Shown here: positions 19,314-27,980 of the stretch, piece after piece
Numbering within the stretch: position 1 is the stretch's first letter
Layout of the letters: each line of letters opens with the position of its first letter
Origin: Flavitalea plasmicola
Lineage (GTDB): Bacteria > Bacteroidota > Bacteroidia > Chitinophagales > Chitinophagaceae
Direction: 5' to 3'
Assembly (NCBI RefSeq): GCF_030546645.1
Contig: NZ_JAUOTO010000001.1
Coordinates: forward strand, 1 to 64,000
Length of the DNA stretch: 64,000 nt
Notes under the pieces: generated by a model
The model's input: the letters and a program-made list of their open reading frames with translations, nothing else
The model's database searches: none
Told to the model about the DNA's origin: nothing
Translations under genes and position numbers: made by a program

Positions 19314-21275
19314 CTATTCCGTCTCGATCCTCTTCAGGTTGAAATTCGGCACAGGCGATACCACCAGGGGGAATTTCTCGATCGTCACATTGGAGGGGTC
19401 CAGGCCGAATCCGCGTTCTTCCGAGAGGCTGATCTCTTTCAGCCAGAAATACAGCTTCATCACTACCCGTTCGAAAAAGGGTAGTTCATTGTCCTGGCTC
19501 AGGTACTTTTCCATGACGATGAACTGGAAATCGCCTACGACGTTGTTCCGTTCCAGCGATTCATAACGGCTGGTGATGTTCACTTCCTTGTTGTTCACCA
19601 GGTCTTCCACCACTTTGCGGAACATGAGGTTGATCTTAGGCTCTATGCGGAAACCCAGGCGGAACTCCACCCGTATGATGTCATTCGGAATGATATGGTC
19701 CACCGAATACTCTGCGGTATATGGATCGTCCAGGGTATCCACGTGGACGAACCAGTAGATGTCGCTGCGTTTGGGTTTCTTATTCAGGATGGAGTAAATG
19801 ATCTTATGCTCTATTTCCTTGGGGTTGTTGGCGCTGGTCATGTACACGAGGTGTGTCGCGAATTTGGGAATGCTCCGGTCATTGCTCAGCTCCTGGATTT
19901 GGGGAATATAGTGTTCCATCCGTACAAACTCGACGTACCTGTTCTTGATCTTACGGGCCCTGAACCAGACATACATGACGGCGAAGAGGGCTCCGCCTAC
20001 GATGAGCGTTACATAACCTCCGTGCTTGAACTTATCCAGGTTGGCAGCGAGAAAGCTCAGCTCGATGCTGAGGTATACCGCCAGGTAGAGATAGATGAAT
20101 GGGCTGCTTGTTCGCCGGGAGACCAGGTAATTGGCAAAGAGGATGGAGGTGGCCAGCATACAAAGGGTGATGGCCAGGCCATAAGCGGCGTCCATATTCG
20201 AGGTAGTCCGGAAATATAAAGTGATGCCGCAGCACCCGATAAAAAGCATAAAGTTAATGGCGGGAATATAGGACTGCCCCCGTTCTTCCGTGGGATAGTT
20301 GATGCGCAGCTTTGGCCAGAGGTTCAGACGCATGCTCTCGCTGATCAGGGTGAAGGACCCCGTGATAAGCGCCTGGCTGGCGATGATGGCAGCAGCGGTG
20401 GCGATGATGATGCCCGGTACGACGAACCATCCCGGCATGGTGTTGTAAAAGGGGTTGCTCAGGTTGGTATCGAAGACTCTACCGTGGTAATTGGCCATCA
20501 GCCAGGCGCCCTGTCCCAGGTAGTTTAATATCAGACAGGTCTTTACATAGATCCAGGAGATCCGGATATTGCTTTTCCCGCAATGGCCCAGGTCGGAATA
20601 CAGCGCTTCTGCCCCCGTGGTACAGAGGAAGACGGCGCCCAGGATCCAGAAGCCCTTGGGATAGGTGGTCAGCAATTCTATGGCGTAATAGGGGCTAAGG
20701 GCCTTGAAGATGCCCAGGTCATCCAGCAGGTGGCTGCAGCCCAGTACGGCCAGCATGCCGAACCAGATGGTCATGATCGGACCGAACAGCTTGCCGATGG
20801 ACTCCGTACCAAATTGCTGCAGGAAAAAGAGGATCACCAGGATGCCGAGCACAATGCATACGATGGTCGTCTGTTCTATATACCGGAAAGTTTCCAGCTG
20901 CCGCAAACCTTCGATGGAGGCGGTGACGGAAATGGGCGGCGTGATCATCCCATCGGCCAGCAGGGCCGCACCCCCTATCATCGCCGGCAGCACAAGCCAC
21001 CTTTTCTGACGGCGTACCAGCGCATACAGGGAGAAGATACCTCCTTCCCCATTGTTGTCCGCCTTAAGTGTCAGCCAGACATATTTTACAGTGGTCTGTA
21101 ATGTAAGGGTCCAGATGATACACGAAAGAGCGCCCAGGATGAGCTTCTCTTCGATGATCCTTCCGTGGATAATAGCATTTAGAACGTAAAGGGGTGAAGT
21201 TCCGATGTCGCCGTAAATGATACCTAAAGCAATAACGAGGTTGGGAAAGCTGACTTTGTTAATCTGTTTGCTCAC
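19314..21275 (-). CDS. kup: KUP-family potassium uptake permease
   Basis: 653 residues, full length for the Kup/HAK/KT family. The family N-terminal signature VIALGIIYGDIGTSPLYVL lies at residues 13-31. About twelve transmembrane segments fill residues 10-440, followed by a cytoplasmic C-terminal region of about 200 residues. LKADNNGEGGIFSLYAL is the conserved second loop. The protein mediates K+ uptake, probably as a K+/H+ symporter, in the inner membrane. The leader carries a small perfect hairpin (21303-21318) and a TACTTTTG box. The end of the gene abuts heptad repeat copy 2. Nothing unusual was seen in the reading frame. Confidence 0.96.
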   Translation of the reverse strand: MSKQINKVSFPNLVIALGIIYGDIGTSPLYVLNAIIHGRIIEEKLILGALSCIIWTLTLQTTVKYVWLTLKADNNGEGGIFSLYALVRRQKRWLVLPAMIGGAALLADGMITPPISVTASIEGLRQLETFRYIEQTTIVCIVLGILVILFFLQQFGTESIGKLFGPIMTIWFGMLAVLGCSHLLDDLGIFKALSPYYAIELLTTYPKGFWILGAVFLCTTGAEALYSDLGHCGKSNIRISWIYVKTCLILNYLGQGAWLMANYHGRVFDTNLSNPFYNTMPGWFVVPGIIIATAAAIIASQALITGSFTLISESMRLNLWPKLRINYPTEERGQSYIPAINFMLFIGCCGITLYFRTTSNMDAAYGLAITLCMLATSILFANYLVSRRTSSPFIYLYLAVYLSIELSFLAANLDKFKHGGYVTLIVGGALFAVMYVWFRARKIKNRYVEFVRMEHYIPQIQELSNDRSIPKFATHLVYMTSANNPKEIEHKIIYSILNKKPKRSDIYWFVHVDTLDDPYTAEYSVDHIIPNDIIRVEFRLGFRIEPKINLMFRKVVEDLVNNKEVNITSRYESLERNNVVGDFQFIVMEKYLSQDNELPFFERVVMKLYFWLKEISLSEERGFGLDPSNVTIEKFPLVVSPVPNFNLKRIETE

Positions 21276-21302
21276 AACTGAGAGAGTCTGTTAATAAATA
21301 TG

Positions 21303-21333
21303 GCCGGAATCTTCCGGCACAAGGGCAAAAGTA
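21303..21333 (-). promoter_or_regulatory. kup leader: -7-like box and leader hairpin
   Basis: On the minus strand TACTTTTG (21326-21333) matches the TAnnTTTG -7 consensus. The nearest TTTG (21346-21349) is only 12 nt away, so the -33 element is not convincing. Downstream, in what would be the leader, GCCGGAA (21303-21309) and TTCCGGC (21312-21318) form a perfect 7-bp hairpin with a 2-nt loop. The region 21334-21534 shows nothing else definite. Confidence 0.4.
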
Positions 21334-21552
21334 CAGTGAAATAAACAAACCGTGCGTAGCATTTTTATCAGGCTCAGATTTTTATAAAATCTTAATATTT
21401 TTAATCCGGAATTAACCTTCCCGAAAGGCTTCGCTCAAGGTTTTAGTATGGTATAACATCTACCAAGCAAACTTTTGGCTATCTTACAAATGGTTTTAAC
21501 ATACCTTTTAAGAATAAGATCCGTATTATTTATCATGCGGAAACCATCAATT

Positions 21553-23070
21553 ATGAACAGAATCCTGGCATCCTTAGTATTGCTTTCGACCCTGCTTGCC
21601 CCCCGCCTGACCTCGGCTCAACAGATCATCTATTCCGATCCCGAACGGGAGGACAACCGGCGCACGAACTTCGAGATCATTGGCAAGATCAATGGTAACT
21701 ACCTGGTTTTCAAGAATAACAATTCAAATAATGCCATTTGCATCTACAACGGCGATATGAAGCTTGTCCAGAGGGTGCCCCTGGCCTTTATGCCGGATAA
21801 ATATATCAATGTAGACTTTGTAGCCTACCCGGACTACTTTTACATGATCTACGAACACCAGCACAAGAGCATCGTACACTGCATGGCCGTCAAGATGGAT
21901 GGAATGGCCAAGCCGATGGGGGAGCCCATGGAGCTGGATACTACCCAGATCGGCTTTGCGGCCAATAACAAGATCTACACGACCATTGCCAGCGAGAACA
22001 AGCAAAAGATCATGGTGTTCAAGATCAATAGCAAGAACAACAAGAATTTTCTTTTCACCACGCTGCTGTACGACGCCCAGCTGAATGTGCTGGACAAACA
22101 CAGGATGTATCTGCCCATGGAAGAGCGTAACGAGCTGTTCACCGACTTCCTGCTGGACAATGAAGGCGAGCTGGTCTTCGGAAAATTCCTGCGCAGCGGC
22201 AGCAACGACTATATCTCCCGGGTAACGCTCGTCACCAAGGATGTCCAGGCGGACAGCTTTTCAGTGAAGGACATCGGTTCGGCCGACAGGATCCTGGATG
22301 AGATCAAGATGAAAGTGGACAATACCAATCGCAGATTTATCCTTACGGGCTTTTACTATAAGCAGAAGAGGGGCAATATCGAGGGGCTTTACACGGTGGT
22401 TTGGGACAAGGGGACCAATACCCGCCTGAAAGAGACGGTGGCCATCTTCAATGATGAGCTGCGGGCCCTGGCAAAAAGCTCGGATGCCAACCTGAAAATG
22501 GCCTTCAACGACTTTTTCATCAAGAACATCATCGTCAAAAGGGACGGCGGCTTTCTCCTGATCAGCGAATCGCTGTACACCACTTCCCGGGGCAATATGT
22601 TCAATCGCTGGGACTATATGTATAATCCGGCCTTTGGCCCCGGCTTTTACTCGCCTTATTATTACAGTCCTTACTATAATCCCTGGAACAGGAATTACGG
22701 CAACTATGCCACCCGTTTCCATGCGGAGAACATCATGATCATCGCTTTTGACAAGGATGGCAGCATTCAATGGAGCAATATCATTCCCAAGAGCCAGTTC
22801 GACGACGAGTCGGAGAACCTCATCTCCTATGAGATGATGAACACGGGCGGCGAGCTGCATTTCCTCTTCAACCAGTACGAGCGCCGGAATATGCTCTTAA
22901 ATGACCAAAGTATTTCCCCGGAGGGCAAGATTACGCGTTATCCTACGTTAAAGAACCTGGATAAGGGATATGACTTCATGCCCCGGTATGGCAAACAAGT
23001 CAGCAGCTGGGAAACGATCATCCCCTGTCTTTACAGAAATTACCTGTGTTTCGCGAAAGTGAACTTTTAG
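21553..23070 (+). CDS. Conserved secreted protein of unknown function
   Basis: About 505 residues from the preferred ATG at 21553; in-frame starts at 21535 and 21475 would put extra residues before the signal peptide. The N-terminus MNRILASLVLLSTLLAPRL, followed by TSAQQ, is a typical Sec signal peptide with cleavage near AQ, so the mature protein should be periplasmic or surface exposed. The body has many beta-strand-like segments (NYLVFKNNNSN, FILTGFYYKQKRGNIEG) reminiscent of a propeller-like or repetitive beta fold. A tyrosine/proline-rich stretch lies near residues 360-385. No catalytic motif was recognised. The stop codon is part of a stem-loop (23068-23086). Confidence 0.8.
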   Translation: MNRILASLVLLSTLLAPRLTSAQQIIYSDPEREDNRRTNFEIIGKINGNYLVFKNNNSNNAICIYNGDMKLVQRVPLAFMPDKYINVDFVAYPDYFYMIYEHQHKSIVHCMAVKMDGMAKPMGEPMELDTTQIGFAANNKIYTTIASENKQKIMVFKINSKNNKNFLFTTLLYDAQLNVLDKHRMYLPMEERNELFTDFLLDNEGELVFGKFLRSGSNDYISRVTLVTKDVQADSFSVKDIGSADRILDEIKMKVDNTNRRFILTGFYYKQKRGNIEGLYTVVWDKGTNTRLKETVAIFNDELRALAKSSDANLKMAFNDFFIKNIIVKRDGGFLLISESLYTTSRGNMFNRWDYMYNPAFGPGFYSPYYYSPYYNPWNRNYGNYATRFHAENIMIIAFDKDGSIQWSNIIPKSQFDDESENLISYEMMNTGGELHFLFNQYERRNMLLNDQSISPEGKITRYPTLKNLDKGYDFMPRYGKQVSSWETIIPCLYRNYLCFAKVNF

Positions 23071-23152
23071 CCCCTGGAAGGGGCTAGTCCGAAGGACAGA
23101 CATAAGCGCTTTGTGAGAATTGGTCAATTTTTATTAGAAGACCAATTCGCAC
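23068..23152 (+). other. Cluster of three stem-loops in the 3' gap
   Basis: Three hairpins follow one another. TAGCCCCT/AGGGGCTA (23068-23086) includes the stop codon of the preceding gene. GTCC/GGAC lies at 23087-23097. A longer stem at 23113-23125/23140-23152 is centred on GAATTGGTC/GACCAATTC. None has a clear T-tract on the + strand, although the third loop contains TTTTTATT. They may terminate or protect the upstream transcript, or lie in the leader of the next gene. Confidence 0.6.
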
Positions 23153-23171
23153 ACTCTAAAAACGATAGCCG

Positions 23172-24152
23172 GTGATCGGAATATTCAGACAAAAGAACCC
23201 GGGCAATGCCCTGATATTATTGGTGTATGCCCTGGTGCTCAAATTCTCCCTCTTTATCCATCCGGTGGCGCCGGCCTTGCATCCCGAGGACAATTACCTG
23301 TACAGGGTTATTCTCCGGGGGTTGGATAAGGTATTCGGCCATACTCCCCTGGTATATTCGATCCTTTCTTTTCTCATCCTCTTCTCGCAGGCTACGTTGT
23401 TCAATCGCATATGCAACCACAATAAGCTATTGCCCAAGCCTAATTACCTCCCGGGCATGTCTTATATCATTATTACCTCCCTTTTGCCGGATTGGGGTCA
23501 TTTTTCGGCTCCCCTGCTGATCAACTCGATCATGATCTGGATCTATTACAGGATGATCGATCTGTATAACAGTCAACGGCCCCTCTCCTCCATTTTTGGG
23601 ATCGGCATCTGGACAGGCGTGGTATCGCTGTTATACATACCGGCCATGGCCTTTCTCCTGCTGGTGCTGTTCGGGCTGATCACGATGCGTCCTTTTCGTA
23701 TCAGGGAATGGCTGGTGGGGCTGCTGGGGTTCACCTGTCCTTACTATTTCCTTTTCCTGGTGCTGTACCTCACCAGCCACTGGGAGTGGGATAAGGTGGT
23801 GCCCCATATCGTGCTTACCTTACCGGCCATGCCTACTTCCATCTGGACGACCCTGGGCATGTTCTGGCTGGTGCTCCCTTTCATCGCCGGCGGTTATTTC
23901 GCCCAGAATAACCTGAGCAAGATGCTGATCCAGATCCGGAAAAGCTGGAGCCTGCTGCTGCTGTACCTGGTGGTGGCTGTCGTCATTATCCTCATCAACC
24001 GGGCCGATTCTTACGAGAACTGGATCGTGATGGCTGTACCGTTTGCCGGCTTCCATGCAGCGGCCTATTACTACCCCCAACGCACGACGGGACCGCTGAT
24101 ACTGCATTGGTTGATAGTGGCTTATGTCATCGCTTTCAACTATTTTTTATAG
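23172..24152 (+). CDS. DUF6427-type multipass membrane protein
   Basis: 326 residues starting with GTG. The opening MIGIFRQKNPGNALILLVYAL is characteristic of a Bacteroidota membrane family annotated as DUF6427. At least eight hydrophobic segments are visible, including FLILFSQATLF, VVSLLYIPAMAFLLLVLFGL, YYFLFLVLYL, WLVLPFIAGGYF, LLLLYLVVAVVIILI and LHWLIVAYVIAFNYF. Function is unknown; the protein should sit in the inner membrane. The gap to the preceding gene holds three stem-loops. The stop codon is followed immediately by heptad repeat copy 3 and then purQ. Confidence 0.8.
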   Translation: MIGIFRQKNPGNALILLVYALVLKFSLFIHPVAPALHPEDNYLYRVILRGLDKVFGHTPLVYSILSFLILFSQATLFNRICNHNKLLPKPNYLPGMSYIIITSLLPDWGHFSAPLLINSIMIWIYYRMIDLYNSQRPLSSIFGIGIWTGVVSLLYIPAMAFLLLVLFGLITMRPFRIREWLVGLLGFTCPYYFLFLVLYLTSHWEWDKVVPHIVLTLPAMPTSIWTTLGMFWLVLPFIAGGYFAQNNLSKMLIQIRKSWSLLLLYLVVAVVIILINRADSYENWIVMAVPFAGFHAAAYYYPQRTTGPLILHWLIVAYVIAFNYFL

Positions 24153-24249
24153 CTACAAGCTTCAAGCTGCAAGCCACAAGTCGTTTGTTTAGACGTACAA
24201 GGCTTAAAAAGGGCCAGGCTTGCAGCTTGAGACTTGTAGCTTGAGGCTG
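24151..24249. repeat. Heptad inverted repeat, copy 3
   Basis: The left arm (24151-24183) is AGCTACA, AGCTTCA, AGCTGCA, AGCCACA, AGTCG. The right arm (24217-24249) is made of GCTTGCA, GCTTGAG, ACTTGTA, GCTTGAG. It begins at the last base of the preceding stop codon. Its right arm contains the TTG that fits the -33 element of the purQ promoter. Confidence 0.87.
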
Positions 24250-24263
24250 TTTTCGTATCTTTG
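24234..24263 (+). promoter_or_regulatory. purQ promoter (TTG-N19-TATCTTTG)
   Basis: TTG at 24234-24236 and TATCTTTG at 24256-24263 are 19 nt apart, matching the Bacteroidota consensus (TTG/TTTG, 17-23 nt, TAnnTTTG). Transcription would start near 24270, about 17 nt before the purQ ATG. The -33 element lies inside repeat copy 3. Confidence 0.6.
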
Positions 24264-24286
24264 AGGGATCAAAAAATCATCCACTA

Positions 24287-24997
24287 ATGAAGTTTGGCGT
24301 AGTCGTTTTCCCGGGTTCCAATTGCGATCGTGACATGCAGGATGCCCTGCAATATGACCTTGGGCAGGAAGTCATTATGCTGTGGCATAAGGACACCGAT
24401 CTCAGCATGTTCAGCTCCGGGGACTGTATCGTGCTGCCCGGCGGATTCTCCTATGGCGATTACCTGCGCTGCGGGGCGATTGCCAGGTTCAGTCCCATCA
24501 TGCAGAGCGTGATCCGCTTTGCGGGCGAAGGGGGAAAGGTGCTGGGTGTCTGCAACGGGTTCCAGATCCTCTGCGAGTCCCACCTGCTGCCGGGCGCCCT
24601 GCTGCGGAATGCCAACCAGCAATTCATCAGCAAGAATGTTTATCTCCGGGGCGAAGGCGACCAGGGTAAGCCGCTGATGGTCCCCATTGCTCATGGAGAG
24701 GGAAGGTACTATGCCGACGAAAAAACCCTGGACGAGCTGGAAGCGAATGGCCAGGTGATCTACCGGTATGCCGATGCCCACGGCGTGGTGAATGAAGCCG
24801 GAAACCCCAATGGCTCCCTGCGCAATATTGCTGGTATCCGTAATAAAGAAGGCAATGTGTTCGGAATGATGCCCCATCCTGAAAGAGCCTGCTCCGAGGC
24901 TTTGGGGAATACAGACGGCAAGTTGATCCTGCATGCGTTGTTCATTGATAAAAAGCAACCTTCCGTCCGCAAGCAGGCGAGGCTGGTCAATATTTAG
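24287..24997 (+). CDS. purQ: Phosphoribosylformylglycinamidine synthase subunit PurQ (glutaminase)
   Basis: 236 residues of the class I glutamine amidotransferase family. The N-terminus [14 protein letters not shown] is diagnostic of PurQ. Nucleophile Cys89 sits in GVCNGFQ, with the rest of the triad at His197 and Glu199 in MPHPERA. PurQ hydrolyses glutamine and passes ammonia to PurL, which converts FGAR to FGAM in purine synthesis; the complex also needs PurS. Neither purL nor purS is in the window. The gene has its own promoter (24234-24263). Length and motifs are ordinary. Confidence 0.96.
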   Translation: MKFGVVVFPGSNCDRDMQDALQYDLGQEVIMLWHKDTDLSMFSSGDCIVLPGGFSYGDYLRCGAIARFSPIMQSVIRFAGEGGKVLGVCNGFQILCESHLLPGALLRNANQQFISKNVYLRGEGDQGKPLMVPIAHGEGRYYADEKTLDELEANGQVIYRYADAHGVVNEAGNPNGSLRNIAGIRNKEGNVFGMMPHPERACSEALGNTDGKLILHALFIDKKQPSVRKQARLVNI

Positions 24998-25032
24998 CCT
25001 TTTTGTAACATTTTCAAACGGAACTTTGGGAT

Positions 25033-25488
25033 ATGATTAAAAATATAGCTTTATTCGGCCTGGCCCTTTTGATGGGTACGCTGGCAATGGCCCAATCCAG
25101 CAAGCAGGTGAACTGGGTATATTCTGCTAAGAAAATCGCCGATAAGACATATGAGGTCCATATGACTGCGACAGTGGGAGGGAATTATCACATTTACGCA
25201 CAAAATGCGGGCGACGGACCGATATCCACGACTTTTAAGTTTGCGAAGAACCCGTTGGTTGTTCCGAATGGCAAAGTAAAAGAGGTGGGCAAGGTGGTGA
25301 AGAAATTTGAAAGCGCCTGGGGTCATGATGTACTGTATTATGAAAAGACGGTGGATTTCGTCGTGACGGTCAAGGTGAAAAGCAATGTGAAGACCAGCCT
25401 GGCAGGCACAGTGGAGTTCATGGTGTGTAATGACCATGAATGTTTGCCCCCGGCGGACGTGGATATAAAAGTTAATATTGGAGGATAG
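25033..25488 (+). CDS. Small periplasmic DsbD N-domain-like protein with redox CxxxxC
   Basis: 151 residues. The signal peptide is MIKNIALFGLALLMGTLAMA, cleaved before QSS. The rest matches the immunoglobulin-like N-terminal domain of DsbD: VNWVYSAKKIADKTYEVHMTA at the start and FMVCNDHECLPP near the end, with Cys132 and Cys137 as the likely redox pair. In DsbD this domain receives electrons from the membrane domain and passes them to periplasmic partners. The next gene (25578) is a full DsbD whose own N-domain lacks these cysteines, so this small protein may carry the active N-domain function. The gap to that gene is about 90 nt, so they are probably co-transcribed. Confidence 0.85.
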   Translation: MIKNIALFGLALLMGTLAMAQSSKQVNWVYSAKKIADKTYEVHMTATVGGNYHIYAQNAGDGPISTTFKFAKNPLVVPNGKVKEVGKVVKKFESAWGHDVLYYEKTVDFVVTVKVKSNVKTSLAGTVEFMVCNDHECLPPADVDIKVNIGG

Positions 25489-25577
25489 TCGGCTACACGA
25501 CGAAAAAGATAATTAAAAAACGAGTTCTTTGAACTCGTTTCGTTTTTAAGGCTCTTTTTACCCCTATTTTGAAGATC

Positions 25578-27560
25578 ATGCGATACAGATTTTTACTTTT
25601 TGTTCTTTTCAGTGTGGTGCTGCAGGTAGCCCGGGCGCAGGATACGAGCGCCATCGTGAAATGGGAGTTTTCGGCCGTGAAGGATGGAGGCGTCAGTACC
25701 CTTGTCCTGCATGGCAAGATAAAAGACGGCTGGCACCTGTATTCCACGACCATGAAGGATGACCTGCCTAATTCGAGGGTAACACTGGATAGCGCTGCCA
25801 GGGCGGCCATCGATAAAATTGAAGAGAAAGGGCAGCTGGATGTCAGAAAGGAGCCACTGTTTGAGAATGCGGAGACGCGGAGCTTTGAGAAGGATGTGCA
25901 GCTGCTGGTGCATCTCAAGCCGGGTGCATCGGACCTGAAAGGTATGGTGACCTACATGGCCATTTATAAAGATTCTGTGGTAGGGCCTGTAGAAGTGCCT
26001 TTCCGGTATGTCGCCACAGCTTCCGGGGAGCTGGTGGCCAAATCCACTGATCTCCAGGAATCAACGGCCGGCGCCAACGATCTGAAGAAAGGCTCTATCA
26101 AGCTGGATAATCCCGTGAATAAGTGTGGAGGGACGGAGGCCGATGATAGCAAGTCAAAAAGTCTGCTGGGAATATTTGTAATTGGTTTTTTAGGCGGACT
26201 GGTTGGTCTTATTATGCCTTGTACATTCCCGATGATACCTCTGACCGTATCGTTCTTCACTAAAAGATCGGCCAGCCGGAAGAAAGGTGTTGCCAATGCC
26301 TTCTTATATGGATTTTTTATATTTATTATTTATGTCCTGATCAGCGTGCCTTTTTATTTCCTGAAGGCGAACAATGCTAATATCTTAAACGATATTTCGA
26401 CTAATATCTGGCTCAATATCATTTTTGCTGTTATATTCCTGGCCTTCGCTCTTTCTTTCTTTGGGCTTTTTGAGATCACCTTGCCCAGCAGTATCTCGAA
26501 TTCAGTCGATTCGAAATCGAATATGAGCAGTCTGGGAGGTATTTTCTTTATGGCCCTGACACTGGCTATTGTTTCCTTCTCCTGTACGGGACCTATTCTC
26601 GGTACTTTACTGGTGGGGGCTTTGGGACAGCAGGGGGGGGCCGTGCAGCTGACTTTTGCCATGGCAGGTTTTGGCCTGGCGCTTGGGTTGCCTTTTGCTC
26701 TTTTTGCGCTTTTCCCCAACTGGCTGCAGTCATTGCCCCGCTCCGGAGGCTGGATGAATACAGTGAAGATCGTTTTTGGATTTGTCGAGCTGGCGCTGGC
26801 CCTGAAATATTTGTCCAACGCCGACCTGGTGTCTCACTGGGGACTCGTTAGAAGAGAGACTTTTTTCGGTATCTGGATCGTCATCGACTTTGCCCTGGTG
26901 CTGTATCTGCTGGGAGTTATCAAATTCAAGCATGATCCGCCGCCGGCGCAGCTGAGCAAGAGCAGGATAGGCATCGCGATCCTGTTCCTGGCGTTTGGCC
27001 TCTATCTGGTGCCGGGCCTTACCAATACCCGTTATGCCAATCTTTCGCTGGTGAGCGGCTTTCCTCCGCCATTGTCTTATAGTTTGTATAAACATAATCC
27101 ATCCGATGGTAAGGGCGTGGAAGCATTAGTGATCAACGATTACGACAAAGCCCTTGAAATGGCCAAAGCGCAGCATAAACCTATATTGATCGATTTCACC
27201 GGCTGGGCCTGCGTGAATTGCCGGCGCATGGAAGAGAATGTATGGCCACAGACAGGCGTAAAAGACCTGATAAAGAATGATTATATTCTGGTATCCCTGT
27301 ATGTTGACGATAAGAAGCAGCTGCCGGAAGATCAGCAATTTTTATTCACTACCAGTGACGGCAGCAAGAAAAAGATCGTCACCATCGGTGACAAATTTGC
27401 CACGTTGCAGTCCGAGAATTTCAGAAAGTCATCCCAGCCATTATATGTTGTCATCAGCCCTGATGAAAAATTATTAAATGTTCCTGTCGGGTACACGCCC
27501 AGCGTAAAAGAATATGCGGAATGGCTTCAGTGCGGACTGGATGCTTTTCATAAGAACTAG
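25578..27560 (+). CDS. dsbD: DsbD-like thiol:disulfide interchange protein (N-domain, CcdA-type membrane domain, thioredoxin)
   Basis: About 660 residues from the ATG at 25578; an in-frame TTG three codons upstream is less likely. Order: signal peptide (to about ARAQ), DsbD N-domain (25-150), linker, eight-helix CcdA-type membrane domain (about 195-480), C-terminal thioredoxin domain (about 520-655). The membrane cysteines are present (Cys215 in LIMPCTFP, Cys336 in FSCTGP), as is the thioredoxin pair Cys545/Cys548 (ACVNCRRME). The protein moves electrons from cytoplasmic thioredoxin to the periplasm. Where a DsbD N-domain normally has its cysteine pair, this one reads MAIYKDSVVGPVEV with none, while the small protein just upstream has them. 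A strong terminator follows at 27580-27607. Confidence 0.92.
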   Translation: MRYRFLLFVLFSVVLQVARAQDTSAIVKWEFSAVKDGGVSTLVLHGKIKDGWHLYSTTMKDDLPNSRVTLDSAARAAIDKIEEKGQLDVRKEPLFENAETRSFEKDVQLLVHLKPGASDLKGMVTYMAIYKDSVVGPVEVPFRYVATASGELVAKSTDLQESTAGANDLKKGSIKLDNPVNKCGGTEADDSKSKSLLGIFVIGFLGGLVGLIMPCTFPMIPLTVSFFTKRSASRKKGVANAFLYGFFIFIIYVLISVPFYFLKANNANILNDISTNIWLNIIFAVIFLAFALSFFGLFEITLPSSISNSVDSKSNMSSLGGIFFMALTLAIVSFSCTGPILGTLLVGALGQQGGAVQLTFAMAGFGLALGLPFALFALFPNWLQSLPRSGGWMNTVKIVFGFVELALALKYLSNADLVSHWGLVRRETFFGIWIVIDFALVLYLLGVIKFKHDPPPAQLSKSRIGIAILFLAFGLYLVPGLTNTRYANLSLVSGFPPPLSYSLYKHNPSDGKGVEALVINDYDKALEMAKAQHKPILIDFTGWACVNCRRMEENVWPQTGVKDLIKNDYILVSLYVDDKKQLPEDQQFLFTTSDGSKKKIVTIGDKFATLQSENFRKSSQPLYVVISPDEKLLNVPVGYTPSVKEYAEWLQCGLDAFHKN

Positions 27561-27579
27561 AAGATCTGTTTCAAAATAA

Positions 27580-27613
27580 AAGAGGCCCGTCATTCGACGG
27601 GCCTCTTCGTAAT
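27580..27613 (+). terminator. Strong stem-loop after dsbD
   Basis: Perfect 12-bp stem centred on GAGGCCCGTC (27582-27591) / GACGGGCCTC (27596-27605) with loop ATTC, 19 nt after the dsbD stop. The T-run behind it is weak (TTCGTAATT), but stem stability and position support termination. Confidence 0.75.
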
Positions 27614-27618
27614 TAGGC

Positions 27619-27692
27619 GTCATTCTGTCCCAGCCTTCCGACAGGTACTAAGGGCAAGTGCTCATCTTCGTCAGATGGAGAGCCAGAATGAC
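27619..27692. repeat. Inverted repeat GTCATTCTG/CAGAATGAC
   Basis: Perfect 9-bp arms at 27619-27627 and 27684-27692 enclose 56 nt, between the dsbD terminator and the bidirectional terminator. It looks like a small dispersed intergenic element, but no second copy was seen in this window. Confidence 0.55.
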
Positions 27693-27717
27693 AATATCTT
27701 TTGCTGTGCTCTGCTAC

Positions 27718-27767
27718 AAAAAAAGAGTCCCTGCTCTAACGAGCAGGAACTCAAATTATTTTTTTTA
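27718..27767. terminator. Bidirectional terminator for the sigma factor gene
   Basis: The stem GAGTCCCTGCTC (27725-27736) / GAGCAGGAACTC (27741-27752) has one mismatch and a 4-nt loop. It is flanked by an A-run on the left and AAATTATTTTTTTT on the right, so it can end transcripts in both directions. The minus-strand sigma factor gene would carry a 3' tail of about 230 nt up to this point; 27768-27980 shows no gene. Confidence 0.75.
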
Positions 27768-27980
27768 ATTGATCTTTGCACACATTAAAGTTAGCGGTTC
27801 TTTCCGTTCCCCGTTGTCTTAAGTAGTTAAAGATTATTAAAAAATCGTCATCTCAAAATTATCCCGCACCGGAGGGAGATACTAACTTTTCCCGATGTTC
27901 CTCCTGATGCTGAATTCGTACATTTCCGAAATGACTACCATCTTTTTCATTCCAAATATACTTTTTAGTAAAATTGGATT

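Noticed and set aside
21474..21509. TTTG/TACCTTTT as promoter of the 21553 gene
   Set aside because: The spacing is 24 nt and the -7 box has a mismatch at its last base; too weak to list.
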